DNA of 64,000 bases from Sediminibacterium sp. (GCF_019264485.1 NZ_JAHVAA010000004.1:186001-250000), one strand, 5' to 3'; shown: positions 9,580-18,658, numbered from the stretch's first letter. A program made the numbers and translations. Notes: generated from the letters alone by a model not told the origin.

Positions 9580-9709
9580 AATTAATCACTTAAACAAACA
9601 ATAAAGTTACTGTGTAAATAATTCTTTAAACTGAAAACTTATTGAACAGCAAAAGCACTCCTTTCGTATATTTATGATAGATTGATTTCTCTAACAATAT
9701 TCGTGGTTT

Positions 9710-10810
9710 ATGCGATCTCATTCAGGCATCAGTACTCAGGCTTCATCTTTCAATCTCGAACATTTTTTCGAACTCTCCGCCGACCTGTTTTGTATTGCCG
9801 GATATGATGGTTATTTCAGAAAAATAAACCATTCTGTTTCCAGGGTATTGGGTTATACTGAAGAGGAGTTAATGGCAGCTCCTATTGCCGGTTTTATTCA
9901 TCCGGATGATCGAACCATTACTGCACGCTACAGGGATGAACTGCTCAACGGAGAACCACTGCTTCATTTTGAAAACCGTTATATTACCAAAACAGGTGAT
10001 ATTGTCTGGCTCTCCTGGACTTCTATGCCGGTTCCTCAGGAAGAGCTTATATATGCCATTGCCAAAAATATTACCCATAAAAAATCAGAAGAAGCCGATC
10101 GCAACAAACTCATTGCAGAACTGGGTAACCTGAATGCCGATCTTAAACAATTGTCTTATACCACTTCGCACGACCTTCGTTCGCCTGTTAATAACCTGCT
10201 GAGTGTATTTAGTCTGCTCAACAAACACGCTATTGAAGATGAGGAAGTACACCGATTTTTAGCCATCCTTAAATCCGGAACTGAAAGTCTGAAAGAAACA
10301 CTGAACGATTATGTTGACCTGCTGAGTCATAACCAGCAAATGAAGATTGAAAAAGAAGATGTTTATTTCAGTGATGTTTTCGAGGCCGTTACCCGGTCTA
10401 TTCAAACACTGATTACCGACTCTAAAGCCAGTATTAAAACCGATTTCGATGCCCTGCCCGCTGTTTATTTTAACCGTTCCTATCTTGAAAGTGTTTTCCT
10501 GAACCTGATCAGCAATGCTATTAAATATTCATTTCCGGGAAGAGCCCCTGTTATTGAATTACATAGCTGGACAGAGAACGATCAACTCCTGTTAAGTGTT
10601 ACAGATAATGGTCGTGGATTTGATATGGAAAAAGTAAAGGACCGTATTTTCGGTATGCACCAGCGTTTTCATGAACATAACGATAGTAAGGGAATCGGTT
10701 TATACCTGGTGCGTCACCATATTACCTCGATGGGCGGAACCATTACCGTAAACAGTGAGCCCGATAAAGGAACTTCTTTTATTATTTCCTTTGCAAAACA
10801 AATATTTTAA
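9710..10810 (+). CDS. PAS-domain histidine kinase (soluble)
   Basis: A 366-residue kinase with no membrane segment. A PAS domain spans about 20-125 (FCIAGYDGYFRKIN, GYTEEELMA, HPDDR), followed by HisKA with TTSHDLRSPVNN (His154) and an HATPase domain with N box NLISNAIKYS, DNGRGFD and GIGLYLVRH. It resembles the bacteriophytochrome/Cph1-like orphan kinases common in this phylum. No response regulator is adjacent, so its partner is unknown. The next gene starts 14 bases later, but a functional link to that TonB-C protein is not evident. Confidence 0.92.
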   Translation: MRSHSGISTQASSFNLEHFFELSADLFCIAGYDGYFRKINHSVSRVLGYTEEELMAAPIAGFIHPDDRTITARYRDELLNGEPLLHFENRYITKTGDIVWLSWTSMPVPQEELIYAIAKNITHKKSEEADRNKLIAELGNLNADLKQLSYTTSHDLRSPVNNLLSVFSLLNKHAIEDEEVHRFLAILKSGTESLKETLNDYVDLLSHNQQMKIEKEDVYFSDVFEAVTRSIQTLITDSKASIKTDFDALPAVYFNRSYLESVFLNLISNAIKYSFPGRAPVIELHSWTENDQLLLSVTDNGRGFDMEKVKDRIFGMHQRFHEHNDSKGIGLYLVRHHITSMGGTITVNSEPDKGTSFIISFAKQIF

Positions 10811-10824
10811 TCCTCTTTCGTTTT

Positions 10825-11637
10825 ATGTTGAACAGAAAATCTTTTCTTTTTTTCATTTTCATTCTTAGCGGGTTATCAGGCAAAACACAAAATAAAAAAG
10901 AAGCTTTCTTTGCTTTCCGCGAAGACTGGTCACCCGTTAATGATATTAATGTTGCTGCGTATTTTATGCACCGCGTTAAAGAAAACGATACCACTTATGT
11001 CTGTCGCTTTTACCAGAACAAGGGTCCAATGGTAAAATGTGAGACCTATAAAGATGAAAACCTTGAAATTCCGCATGGGCGTTTTGCATGGTATAACCGC
11101 CTGGGTAATATCGATAGTATCGGGATGGTTAGTAATGGCAAGAAAGATAGTTACTGGGATTACAGAAACCCCGACGGGTCAATAGCCATCAGTGTGTTCT
11201 ATGAAAAGGGGAGCAGAATATGGACCAGAAACTTTTCTACCAATATCACGACTTACGCCGATGGAAGAATGATAGACCTTAATTCGAAAGCCTATAAAGA
11301 TTCTATTGCGGCTATTGTTGAAGAGACCGACAGGAAACCTGCAGAATTTAAAGGCGGGGTGCAGGGCTGGATCAAATACCTTGAAAAAAATCTTCGTACA
11401 CCGGGCCGTTTTAAAGACGTGGTTGGAAGTGGTGGAAGAGGAACGGTTGTTGTCGCTTTTACGGTGGATACGGAAGGAAAAGTTCATGACCCCTATATTG
11501 TTCACTCTATTGAATGGTCGGTAGATATGGAAACTTTGAGGGTATTAAAGGAAAGTCCCAGGTGGACCCCCGCCTATCAGAACGGAAAGCCCGTCATTTA
11601 CCGGCATAAACAAAGTATTACACACGCCATATATTAA
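10825..11637 (+). CDS. Secreted protein with TonB C-terminal domain
   Basis: A 270-residue exported protein. The N-terminus is a signal peptide (hydrophobic 6-19, followed by KTQ). The middle (about 85-150) has MORN-like short repeats (GRFAWYNRLGN, NGKKDSYWDYRNPDG). The C-terminus (about 185-270) is a TonB-C fold with VVVAFTVDTEGKV and SPRWTPAYQNGKPV. Because it has a cleavable signal and no N-terminal anchor or proline-rich linker, a classical energy-transducing role is doubtful. It is more like the periplasmic TonB-C proteins frequent in Bacteroidota. Confidence 0.75.
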   Translation: MLNRKSFLFFIFILSGLSGKTQNKKEAFFAFREDWSPVNDINVAAYFMHRVKENDTTYVCRFYQNKGPMVKCETYKDENLEIPHGRFAWYNRLGNIDSIGMVSNGKKDSYWDYRNPDGSIAISVFYEKGSRIWTRNFSTNITTYADGRMIDLNSKAYKDSIAAIVEETDRKPAEFKGGVQGWIKYLEKNLRTPGRFKDVVGSGGRGTVVVAFTVDTEGKVHDPYIVHSIEWSVDMETLRVLKESPRWTPAYQNGKPVIYRHKQSITHAIY

Positions 11638-11724
11638 TTGTAAATCAACGAGTTAGGGTTTATTCAAAAAACTTAATATTAATTAATTGTTACCTTTTCG
11701 TAAATTCATAGAGCTTTAAAGCAC

Positions 11725-12933
11725 TTGAATTTGCTTAAAAACCTGTCCATATTATTCATTTCCACTGTTTTATACATTTCCACCGGGTTTGCACAGAATA
11801 ATGCAACGGGGAAGGAGCTGGTATTGGATTTTTATGGCGACTCCCTGATTTTACCAACGGATGCTTCTATCCAGGTTGATATTAAAGAACCGATTTCAAA
11901 AACAGGGATTACAGATTTTTATACCGGTTTGAAAGCGGGTGATTTTCAACCCATCATAAAAGAACTATTACAATACCGCGATAGCAAAAAACTTGATGAC
12001 TGGTTCTATTATCAACTCATCAGAACCGCTGCAGAAAAATTAAGTCCCAAAGCTGCTAATTACCATCGCTATACTTTGTACAAATGGTTTTTGCTGAACG
12101 AATCGGGTTACAGTGCTACTTTAAGATACCGTAACGATACTTTATTGTTGTATGTAAGAAGCGAAGAAAATATTTATGATATTCCTTACTACATGGTAAC
12201 CGACAAACAATATGTTTGCCTCAATTACCACGACTATAATAATAAAGTTGATGTTGATTCCAAATCCTTTACCACTATTGCGTTAAACGATGCCGGTAAT
12301 AATCGGTTCTCTTATAAAGTGACGCAACTGCCTCTAATCAGAAAAAATAATTATACCGTTAAGCAGTTGCAATTTGATTATAAAAACAAAGAATATAAAT
12401 TCAATGTGCTGCTTGATCAGCAGGTACAGAAAATTTTTACCAATTATCCGGTGGTTGATTATGCTGCCCAGTTTGGTATTCCTTTAAGCCAGACCACTTA
12501 CAACTCACTGGTACCATTGTTACGCGATGCTGTTACTGGTATGAACCAGCAACAGGGTGTTGATTACCTCATGCATTTTACCCGCTCTGCTTTTTTATTC
12601 GAAACAGATACCAAGGCCTACGGAAAAGAAAAACGTTTATCGCCTGAACAAACCCTGTTTTACGAATACAGTGATTGTGAGGACCGTTCTGCATTTTTCT
12701 TTTTCCTTGTGAAAGAAATTTATAACCTGCCCATGATTGTTTTATCGTATCCAACACATATTACCGTTGCGGTACAGTTTAATAAGCCCATGGGAACACC
12801 TATTCTTTATAACGGTGAGCCCTACTGGGTTTGTGAACCTACGCCTCAGAAAAAAGACCTGAAAATTGGTCAGCTGCTTCCTTCGCTCAAAAAACAGGCT
12901 TATGAAGTAGTGTACGCATACAAACCATTCTGA
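11725..12933 (+). CDS. Secreted transglutaminase-like protein of unknown function
   Basis: A 402-residue exported protein. TTG is the likely start: an in-frame stop (TAA at 11701-11703) lies just upstream, no ATG or GTG lies between, and a good signal peptide begins at once (NLLKNLSILFIST, then FAQ). Near residues 313-350 the sequence SDCEDRSAFFFFLV followed by SYPTHITVAV resembles the Cys and His blocks of transglutaminase-like cysteine proteases. The rest is unrecognised and probably beta-rich. The predicted activity, peptide bond cleavage or crosslinking in the periplasm, is an inference from those two blocks only. Confidence 0.65.
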   Translation: MNLLKNLSILFISTVLYISTGFAQNNATGKELVLDFYGDSLILPTDASIQVDIKEPISKTGITDFYTGLKAGDFQPIIKELLQYRDSKKLDDWFYYQLIRTAAEKLSPKAANYHRYTLYKWFLLNESGYSATLRYRNDTLLLYVRSEENIYDIPYYMVTDKQYVCLNYHDYNNKVDVDSKSFTTIALNDAGNNRFSYKVTQLPLIRKNNYTVKQLQFDYKNKEYKFNVLLDQQVQKIFTNYPVVDYAAQFGIPLSQTTYNSLVPLLRDAVTGMNQQQGVDYLMHFTRSAFLFETDTKAYGKEKRLSPEQTLFYEYSDCEDRSAFFFFLVKEIYNLPMIVLSYPTHITVAVQFNKPMGTPILYNGEPYWVCEPTPQKKDLKIGQLLPSLKKQAYEVVYAYKPF

Positions 12934-13058
12934 GTATTTTCCATTCATCCTTTACCGCCCTTTCTCAGGAAAAAAAATTTTTATCTTTTTGTCTGATCTG
13001 GTTTCGGTTATCCGTCATATTACCGTAAACCAATCATTCAATTATTAAAACAACAGTT

Positions 13059-13397
13059 ATGAGCAATTTTATGTTCCTCTTCCGTGGAGGTCTCGACCCT
13101 TTTACCGCTTCTCCTGAAGCCATGCAGCAAAACATGGAAAAATGGTTTGCCTGGGTAGGTCAGTTACAGGCATCGGGTATTTATGTAGCCGGTGAAGCAT
13201 TAATGCCAACCGGAAAAACCCTGCACAAGGACAATGTAGTTACCGACGGCCCCTATATGGAAAGTAAAGAAATGGTAGGGGGTTTCTTTGTTGTAAGAGC
13301 CGAAAGCCTCGAAGCTGCCATTGAAATAGCCAAAGGATGTCCCGATCTTGAACTCGGCGGATCTGTTGAAGTTCGTGATGTAGTAGTGTTTGAATGA
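13059..13397 (+). CDS. YciI-related DGPF-domain protein
   Basis: A 112-residue YCII-related protein with the DGPY variant of the DGPF motif (VVTDGPYMESKEMVGGFFVV). Its 3' end overlaps the start of an ECF sigma factor by ATGA, so the two are translationally coupled. Proteins of this kind are known partners of ECF42-type sigma factors; their biochemical activity is not settled. The start is supported by a purine-rich leader (AAACAACAGTT) and by the typical N-terminus MSNFMFLF. Confidence 0.9.
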   Translation: MSNFMFLFRGGLDPFTASPEAMQQNMEKWFAWVGQLQASGIYVAGEALMPTGKTLHKDNVVTDGPYMESKEMVGGFFVVRAESLEAAIEIAKGCPDLELGGSVEVRDVVVFE

Positions 13398-14659
13398 GTG
13401 AACCCACACAAAATACCGAACAACTCATCGACCATCTTTTCCGGCACCAGTCGGGAAAGATGGTTGCTGTATTAACGCACATCGTTGGGCTTCAGCAAAT
13501 TCACCTCGTAGAAGATATTGTGCAGGATAGTTTTATCAGTGCATTACAGCACTGGAAAATGAAAGGTATACCCGATGAACCGGCTGCCTGGCTTATGCAA
13601 ACAGCAAAGAACAAAGCCATCGACCTGCTTCGCCGTTTGCGTTATCATGCCCGTTATATTCAGTCTCAATCAGCGTTTAATCCTGAACAGGAAGTAGAAT
13701 CTTTTTTTCACGAACAGGAAATGAACGACAGTGAGCTGCGAATGATCTTTGCCTGCTGTCATCCCACATTTTCGAAAGAAGACCAGGTGGCGTTAACATT
13801 AAAACTTGTCTTCTCTTTTTCCGTCAGCGAAATTGCAAGGGCCCTGCTGGTATCAGATGCTGCCATGCAAAAAAGACTGTTACGGGCAAAAGAATTACTG
13901 AAGAATGGAAATATTACACTTGAAATTCCGGCAGGTAAACAGTTGCAGGAACGGCTTTCTATTGTAAGAACCACTCTCTATTTATTATTCAATGAAGGAT
14001 ATCTCTCACACAAAAAAGAGGAAATTATTCGTCATGATCTCTGCATGGAAGCCATTAGATGTGCTAAAATCATCACAGAACATCCGGCTACAAAAGAGCC
14101 TATTAACGACGCACTTCTCGCTTTACTCTGTTTACACGCAGCCCGTTTCGACAGCCGCATATCTGATTCCAATGATTTGATTTTACTGGAACAGCAGGAT
14201 CGTAACCTGTGGGACAGGGATTTAATTAAAGTGGGTTATCATTACCTAAACCTTGCATCAGAAACACCTGTTATCAGTCAATACCATATAGAAGCGGCCA
14301 TTGCTGCTGAACACAGTATGGCGAAATCTTTTGCTGATACCAACTGGAGCCGCATTCTTATTTTATATAATCTTTTAGCAGAAGCCCGTCCATCGCCGGC
14401 TGTTACACTTAATAGGGCAATTGTATTATCTCAATTGGGTGAAACAGAAAAAGCAATCGCCCAGGTATTGTCAATCGGGGGGATTGAGCAATTAATCCGT
14501 ACAGATCACCAGTATGCTTCGGTACTGGGTTATCTGTACATGAAACTGAGCGATCGCATTAAAGCATTATCGTACCTGCAACAGGCAAAACACATCACCA
14601 ACTCTCCGGCTGAACAAAAATTATTACAGGCGCGTATCGACCTTGTTTCAAATAATTGA
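13394..14659 (+). CDS. ECF42-type RNA polymerase sigma factor with C-terminal extension
   Basis: A 421-residue sigma factor, about twice the length of an ordinary ECF factor. Residues 15-90 are sigma region 2 (EDIVQDSFISALQHW, AAWLMQTAKNKAIDLLRR), residues 110-165 region 4 with the HTH (FSVSEIARALLVSDAAMQKR), and about 180-421 is a helical TPR-like extension (EARPSPAVTLNRAIVLSQ is a typical block). In the ECF42 group this tail takes the place of an anti-sigma factor. None is encoded nearby, and the DGPF-domain gene just upstream fits that group exactly. Confidence 0.92.
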   Translation: MSEPTQNTEQLIDHLFRHQSGKMVAVLTHIVGLQQIHLVEDIVQDSFISALQHWKMKGIPDEPAAWLMQTAKNKAIDLLRRLRYHARYIQSQSAFNPEQEVESFFHEQEMNDSELRMIFACCHPTFSKEDQVALTLKLVFSFSVSEIARALLVSDAAMQKRLLRAKELLKNGNITLEIPAGKQLQERLSIVRTTLYLLFNEGYLSHKKEEIIRHDLCMEAIRCAKIITEHPATKEPINDALLALLCLHAARFDSRISDSNDLILLEQQDRNLWDRDLIKVGYHYLNLASETPVISQYHIEAAIAAEHSMAKSFADTNWSRILILYNLLAEARPSPAVTLNRAIVLSQLGETEKAIAQVLSIGGIEQLIRTDHQYASVLGYLYMKLSDRIKALSYLQQAKHITNSPAEQKLLQARIDLVSNN

Positions 14660-14660
14660 T

Positions 14661-14756
14661 CTCTCTGCGAAAACCTCTGTGTTCTCATGTTCTCTGCGGT
14701 GAACATTCGGATAAGTTCACCGCAGAGAACATGAGAACGGGGAGTTTACGCAGAGA
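14661..14756. repeat. Intergenic inverted repeat, CTCTGCGG family
   Basis: Arms of about 42 bases pair across a 10-base loop. The inner 24 bases (14681-14704 against 14715-14738) are perfectly complementary; the outer parts pair with a few mismatches. It fills the gap between the convergent ECF42 and DUF4136 genes. Related copies with different sequence lie near 30885 and 36275. It could terminate both genes, though there is no clean T tract. Confidence 0.85.
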
Positions 14757-14758
14757 TT

Positions 14759-15340
14759 TTATCTCGTGAGTTTGGCTACGATGGCTTTTACTTTGCTATC
14801 AATTTGTTTATCGGTTAATTTTCTACCCGACATTTCAGAAGTGGTCCAGCCCTGCCAGATGGTCTTATCGGTATCGGCATCCATCAGCGTTAAGGTCAGG
14901 GTTCCTTCTTTGATTTTCTCTGTGTCTTCATCATAACCCATAAACTGTGAAGGATAAAATACCGGTACCCATCTGCGGCTGTTCGGGTTAAAGAACCAGC
15001 GTGTAAATGATTGTGAGTAAACGGGTGTTGTTACTTTTTTATTTCCCTCTTCAATCATTACATCATATACCAGGTACACGTCCGGATTTTTCTTCACTTC
15101 TTTCCAGCCCTTTTCCATCAGGTTTTTATCAATCGCCTGACGAATTTTTCTGTTTGTGAGGTCATCGTTTCTGGTTTGTGTTGCGGCTGTTTCTTTATTC
15201 GCCTGTGTGGTTACCCAGCTATAGGTTTTAATGCTGCTGAAATCTACATCGGCATCCTTCTGCACATAGGCTGTTCTTCCACAACTTACCAGTACGATGG
15301 CGGTCATAATGGTGACGGCCAACCATTCTATCTTTTTCAT
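14759..15340 (-). CDS. DUF4136 lipoprotein
   Basis: A 193-residue lipoprotein with a lipobox ending at Cys20 (IVLVSC) and the DUF4136 pattern: DVDFSSIKTYSW near the start, IRQAIDKNLMEKGW in the middle, and GTLTLTLMDADTDKTIWQGW followed by a C-terminal KAIVAKL helix. It is anchored in the envelope; no activity is known for the family. Its stop is 3 bases from the end of the neighbouring inverted repeat. Confidence 0.88.
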   Translation of the reverse strand: MKKIEWLAVTIMTAIVLVSCGRTAYVQKDADVDFSSIKTYSWVTTQANKETAATQTRNDDLTNRKIRQAIDKNLMEKGWKEVKKNPDVYLVYDVMIEEGNKKVTTPVYSQSFTRWFFNPNSRRWVPVFYPSQFMGYDEDTEKIKEGTLTLTLMDADTDKTIWQGWTTSEMSGRKLTDKQIDSKVKAIVAKLTR

Positions 15341-15493
15341 ACGATGCTATTTTATTTATCAGGATTGTTTACACTGATATATATCCAATCATCGTGCCTG
15401 TAAATGCAAAAAACAACCTAAATATTTGTCAAGTTGGCGTTAAAAAAATGCTGTTTGTTGGTTTGTTGAAGGTTTAAAATGAGGGAAGATTTT

Positions 15494-15613
15494 TTTAACC
15501 ACAGAGTTGCACGGAGTGACACAGAGGTAGTATTATACTCTCTAAACACCGGTACAACAAGGTAACCCTCTGTGTAACTCTGTGCCGCACTCCGTGCAAC
15601 TCTGTGGTTAAAC
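15494..15613. repeat. Intergenic inverted repeat, CACAGAG family
   Basis: The outer 24 bases of each arm (15495-15518 against 15589-15612) are perfectly complementary; the inner parts (ACACAGAGG against CCTCTGTGT) also pair. It lies in the 361-base gap between the DUF4136 gene and the DUF4097-like operon. Apart from this repeat and the terminator at 15628-15651, I see nothing in that gap. Confidence 0.85.
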
Positions 15614-15627
15614 TATATAAAACAAGT

Positions 15628-15651
15628 AAAGCCGCTTTTTTAAGCGGCTTT
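15628..15651 (-). terminator. Intrinsic terminator of the DUF4097-like/sigma operon
   Basis: AAAGCCGCTT, 4-base loop, AAGCGGCTTT, about 50 bases downstream of the last gene of the minus-strand operon. On the minus strand the stem is followed by ACTTGTTTT. Confidence 0.75.
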
Positions 15652-15701
15652 AGGATACACATGAGAACTATTACTGTCTGTAGAAACAGTTGGTAATGGA
15701 T

Positions 15702-16433
15702 TTATTGCAATGATTTTCTCAGGTAGAGATTACCATAGGTTGATTTGAGTGAGTAGGCCGGACCCTTACCCAATGCTGTTGTTATAGATGTATAAAAATC
15801 TTTCTCTTCCTTGTCTGTAATATTCAGGGAAAGGTTTGAATAGATCTGTCCGTAATGTGTGGTAGCCGATAATTTACCTGTTGAACTTTCATTCACAGAA
15901 GCATCTATACCGCCATATGTTGCATCAACTTTTATGGGTGCATTGTAGTTTACCAGTTCCACTATCCCATATTTTGCTTTTACAAAAGTAGAAAGCTGGC
16001 TTTGCGGTACTTTTACCTCGAGTGTGATTTCCATTTCAACCCCTTCAGAATATGATCTTGCTCCTTTGAGGTCTACAGTCATTGTTTTAAAATCTTCTTT
16101 TGAAGTATACACTGTTTTTTTGCCTTCGTGAATCACCGTATATCTTTTCGGGAGTTTGTCCAGATCCTTGATGATGTTCTTAATGGAAAGTGTATTGCCA
16201 TTGGTGGTTTCAATCAGTTGAAAAGCATCATTATTCTCTCCGTTGTTAATACTTACTGTTGCGGTAATGGAAACTTCTGCTTTATCCCAGGTGCTAATCT
16301 TAACAACGCGTGGGTAGTCGAAAGAAAGTTCCAGTTCCTGACCGGCTTTTACCGGATAAGTTTTGGTAATAGTTTGCTGTGCCTGTAATGCGTACAATGA
16401 AATGCAGCATAACAGGGTCAATATTGATTTCAT
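15702..16433 (-). CDS. Secreted DUF4097-like beta-strand protein (second copy)
   Basis: An exported protein of 243 residues. I take the ATG at 16433, which begins a clear signal peptide (MKSILTLLCCISLYALQAQ) and lies 25 bases after the stop of the upstream gene. The mature part is repetitive beta structure with paired patterns (VKAKYGIVELVNYN, VDATYGGIDASV, ATTHYGQIYS) typical of DUF4097/putative auto-transporter adhesin head-like proteins. It ends in STYGNLYLRKSLQ, like its neighbour, so the two are paralogues. The function is unknown; its expression is probably controlled by the sigma factor at the head of the operon. Confidence 0.75.
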   Translation of the reverse strand: MKSILTLLCCISLYALQAQQTITKTYPVKAGQELELSFDYPRVVKISTWDKAEVSITATVSINNGENNDAFQLIETTNGNTLSIKNIIKDLDKLPKRYTVIHEGKKTVYTSKEDFKTMTVDLKGARSYSEGVEMEITLEVKVPQSQLSTFVKAKYGIVELVNYNAPIKVDATYGGIDASVNESSTGKLSATTHYGQIYSNLSLNITDKEEKDFYTSITTALGKGPAYSLKSTYGNLYLRKSLQ

Positions 16434-16458
16434 GACCATTGTTTGAAATGATGGATGA

Positions 16459-17232
16459 TTAGTTTGATTTGCGCAGGTAAACCTTGCCATAGCTGGATGT
16501 GAGTGTCATATCCACTCCACCGCCATTCAGTTTTCCTTTGATATGGTTATCGCTGTAGCTAACCATATCGCCCGAGCCTGATTTTTCAATATCAATTTTG
16601 AAATCTGAAGAAGCAAGTATCTCTCCCCATGATGTATTCATTTTGAGATTGGCTTTTGTTGCGGGCGACATTGACACATCTACATAACCATATACAGAGA
16701 CCAATGAAACAGGTCCTTTGATGTTCTGACCAAATTTCACATCTACTCCTCCATATACAGATTTTACAGTAAGTGGACCCGTTACATTTTCAAGGTCAAC
16801 TTTATTGTATTGAACCGATACTTCAATTTCGCTTTCAATATTTTTGAATGTGGCGGTACCATGGCCCATCACTTTACTAAATGAATAAGAAATAGAAATG
16901 CCTTTGGGTACTTTAATTTTAATCTTGTCTCCTCCTTTACCTACCTGACTCACTTCCACTGTTGTGCCTTTGTCTGCCACATTAATACCCAGACCGGTAT
17001 TATCCTGTAAACCGGATGCGCTTACGGGGCGAAGGCCTTTGGCTCTTTCATCTTCCTCACCAGCTCTTTCGCGGCCAGTAAAGATAATTTCGTTGCCATC
17101 ATAACCTTCTACGGTTACACCGGGTGTGCTGATGATGAGTTTACCGGTTGACTTTGCCAGTTTGTATTCCTGTGCGAATGAGGTAGCTGTTACCAACAAC
17201 GCTATGATTGTGCTGAATATGATCTTTTTCAT
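16459..17232 (-). CDS. Secreted DUF4097-like beta-strand protein (first copy)
   Basis: An exported protein of 257 residues, starting at the ATG at 17232 where the signal peptide begins (MKKIIFSTIIALLVTATSFA). The mature protein is a beta-helix-like run of short repeats (VQYNKVDLENVTGPLTV, VKSVYGGVDVKF, LVSVYGYVDVSM, MNTSWGEILAS) and ends SSYGKVYLRKSN, matching the end of the next gene. It is the third gene of an operon after an ECF sigma factor and a membrane HEAT protein. No activity is known; a surface or periplasmic role is inferred. Confidence 0.75.
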   Translation of the reverse strand: MKKIIFSTIIALLVTATSFAQEYKLAKSTGKLIISTPGVTVEGYDGNEIIFTGRERAGEEDERAKGLRPVSASGLQDNTGLGINVADKGTTVEVSQVGKGGDKIKIKVPKGISISYSFSKVMGHGTATFKNIESEIEVSVQYNKVDLENVTGPLTVKSVYGGVDVKFGQNIKGPVSLVSVYGYVDVSMSPATKANLKMNTSWGEILASSDFKIDIEKSGSGDMVSYSDNHIKGKLNGGGVDMTLTSSYGKVYLRKSN

Positions 17233-17330
17233 GTTCTGTTTCAGATTTTTATGTTTTTGAGATGGGGGTTTCCGGAAGGGTATCGTCATGCATGAACCGA
17301 TTGGTTCCGGATTTTTGTTTATGTTGATTT

Positions 17331-18107
17331 TTATGATCCTAATGTTAATATGCTTGAATAGGCCCGGTCTTTTACTGCTTCATTGGTATTGGCATCTTTT
17401 ACGAGCTTCTCCAGTTCACTCAGAATACTTGTTTGTTTCATTTTGGTGAGAACCTGTATCAGTTCAACCTGTACCATCGGGTCGTTTTGTTTTTTCAGGG
17501 AAGCAGTGAGTTGCTTTTTTACATAAGGTTCACGGTGAAATTTTGCCAGTGCTTCCAGTGCTGCAAGCCTGACATTGGTATTGGGATCGCCATTCATCGT
17601 AGTTAAGAGTGCATCTACAATTTCCCTGTCGGCATTTTTCATGTCGTATGCTTTCATGGCAGCGGCAATACGGGTACTGGCAGATTCCATATTGTTAAGG
17701 CTGGCGAAAAGTATTTCTTTACGCTGGTCTTGTTTAGTTGCTGCAAAAGCCGCTGTTGATACAGGCTCCTGTTCGCTTGATTCTGGCCCTCTTGTTTCTT
17801 CTACTTGTTTCCCTGTTTCCTGTTCCCTTGTTTCCTTCGCCTGTGGTTTAACACCTGCCAGTATTTGCTGACCGGCGTTTGTGGTATCAAGGTTCATCCA
17901 CCAGATACCAATACCGGCTATAACAATTACACAGGCCGCTGCCGCCCAGCGAATGGTTTTAAAAGAAATAACAATTCCCTTTTTTGCAGGAGCTGCTTCC
18001 GCATGACCCATTCTCTGCTGAATTCGCGACAAAACATCTGCTCCTGGAATACGGTCGTCGAAGGACTGTCTGTTTTCTTCTATAAATTTTTCAAGTTCTG
18101 TTTTCAT
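17331..18107 (-). CDS. Membrane-anchored HEAT-repeat protein, probable anti-sigma factor
   Basis: A 258-residue protein with a cytosolic N-terminal helical segment (1-45), one membrane helix (about 52-70, AAAACVIVIAGIGIWWMN), a Glu/Thr/Gln-rich linker (about 85-115) and HEAT-like helical repeats from 135 to 258 (DPNTNVRLAALEALAKF, NDPMVQVELIQVL). Its start overlaps the stop of the ECF sigma gene (ATGA). The position and the N-terminal cytosolic segment before a single membrane pass are those of an anti-sigma factor, but I do not see a ZAS zinc motif, so this role is inferred from context. Confidence 0.75.
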   Translation of the reverse strand: MKTELEKFIEENRQSFDDRIPGADVLSRIQQRMGHAEAAPAKKGIVISFKTIRWAAAACVIVIAGIGIWWMNLDTTNAGQQILAGVKPQAKETREQETGKQVEETRGPESSEQEPVSTAAFAATKQDQRKEILFASLNNMESASTRIAAAMKAYDMKNADREIVDALLTTMNGDPNTNVRLAALEALAKFHREPYVKKQLTASLKKQNDPMVQVELIQVLTKMKQTSILSELEKLVKDANTNEAVKDRAYSSILTLGS

Positions 18108-18658
18108 GAGTCACCTCCTTTTGTAAGGCTTTTCAATATTTTTTGTTTTGACCGGTGGTATTGTATCCTCACGTTATTGTAGGATATACCCAGCATGGTC
18201 GCTATTTCTTCCTGCGGTATATTTTCAAACAGGTAGAGTTGTACAATGGTGCGGTACGAATCGGGCAATTCTTCAATGGCTCTTTTCACTTCTTCCACTT
18301 TATAACTGAATTGCGCCTCATCAATACTTTCCTCTTCTGCAAATCCTGTTTTAGTATCATCAAGTTCCACCATTCTCAGTTTCTGTTTGCGCATCCAGGA
18401 AATAGACTGGTTGATGGCAATTCTTTTGATCCAGGCCCTGAATCCTCCCGTGTTTTCAAATTTGTGTATGGCCTGAAAAGCCGACACAAATGCTTCCTGT
18501 AACAGGTCCTCCGCTTCTCCGGTATGTGGCACCAGCCGGAAAATGGTATTGTACACTTCTTTGGAATGTTGATGGTACAGTTGTGTGAAAGCAGACGTAT
18601 CGCCCCTTTTACACCTTTCAACCACTTCATCGTGTTTTATTGTGAAAACCTGTTCCAA
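18104..18658 (-). CDS. ECF-type RNA polymerase sigma factor (RpoE family)
   Basis: A 184-residue sigma factor. Region 2 is at about 20-90 (GEAEDLLQEAFVSAFQ, GGFRAWIKRIAINQSISWMRK) and region 4 at about 125-178 (LPDSYRTIVQLYLFENIPQEEIATMLGIS). It heads an operon with the membrane HEAT protein (4-base overlap) and two DUF4097-like secreted proteins. By analogy with other sigma/anti-sigma pairs it likely drives its own operon in response to envelope stress, but I see no clear ECF-type promoter upstream. Confidence 0.93.
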   Translation of the reverse strand: MEQVFTIKHDEVVERCKRGDTSAFTQLYHQHSKEVYNTIFRLVPHTGEAEDLLQEAFVSAFQAIHKFENTGGFRAWIKRIAINQSISWMRKQKLRMVELDDTKTGFAEEESIDEAQFSYKVEEVKRAIEELPDSYRTIVQLYLFENIPQEEIATMLGISYNNVRIQYHRSKQKILKSLTKGGDS

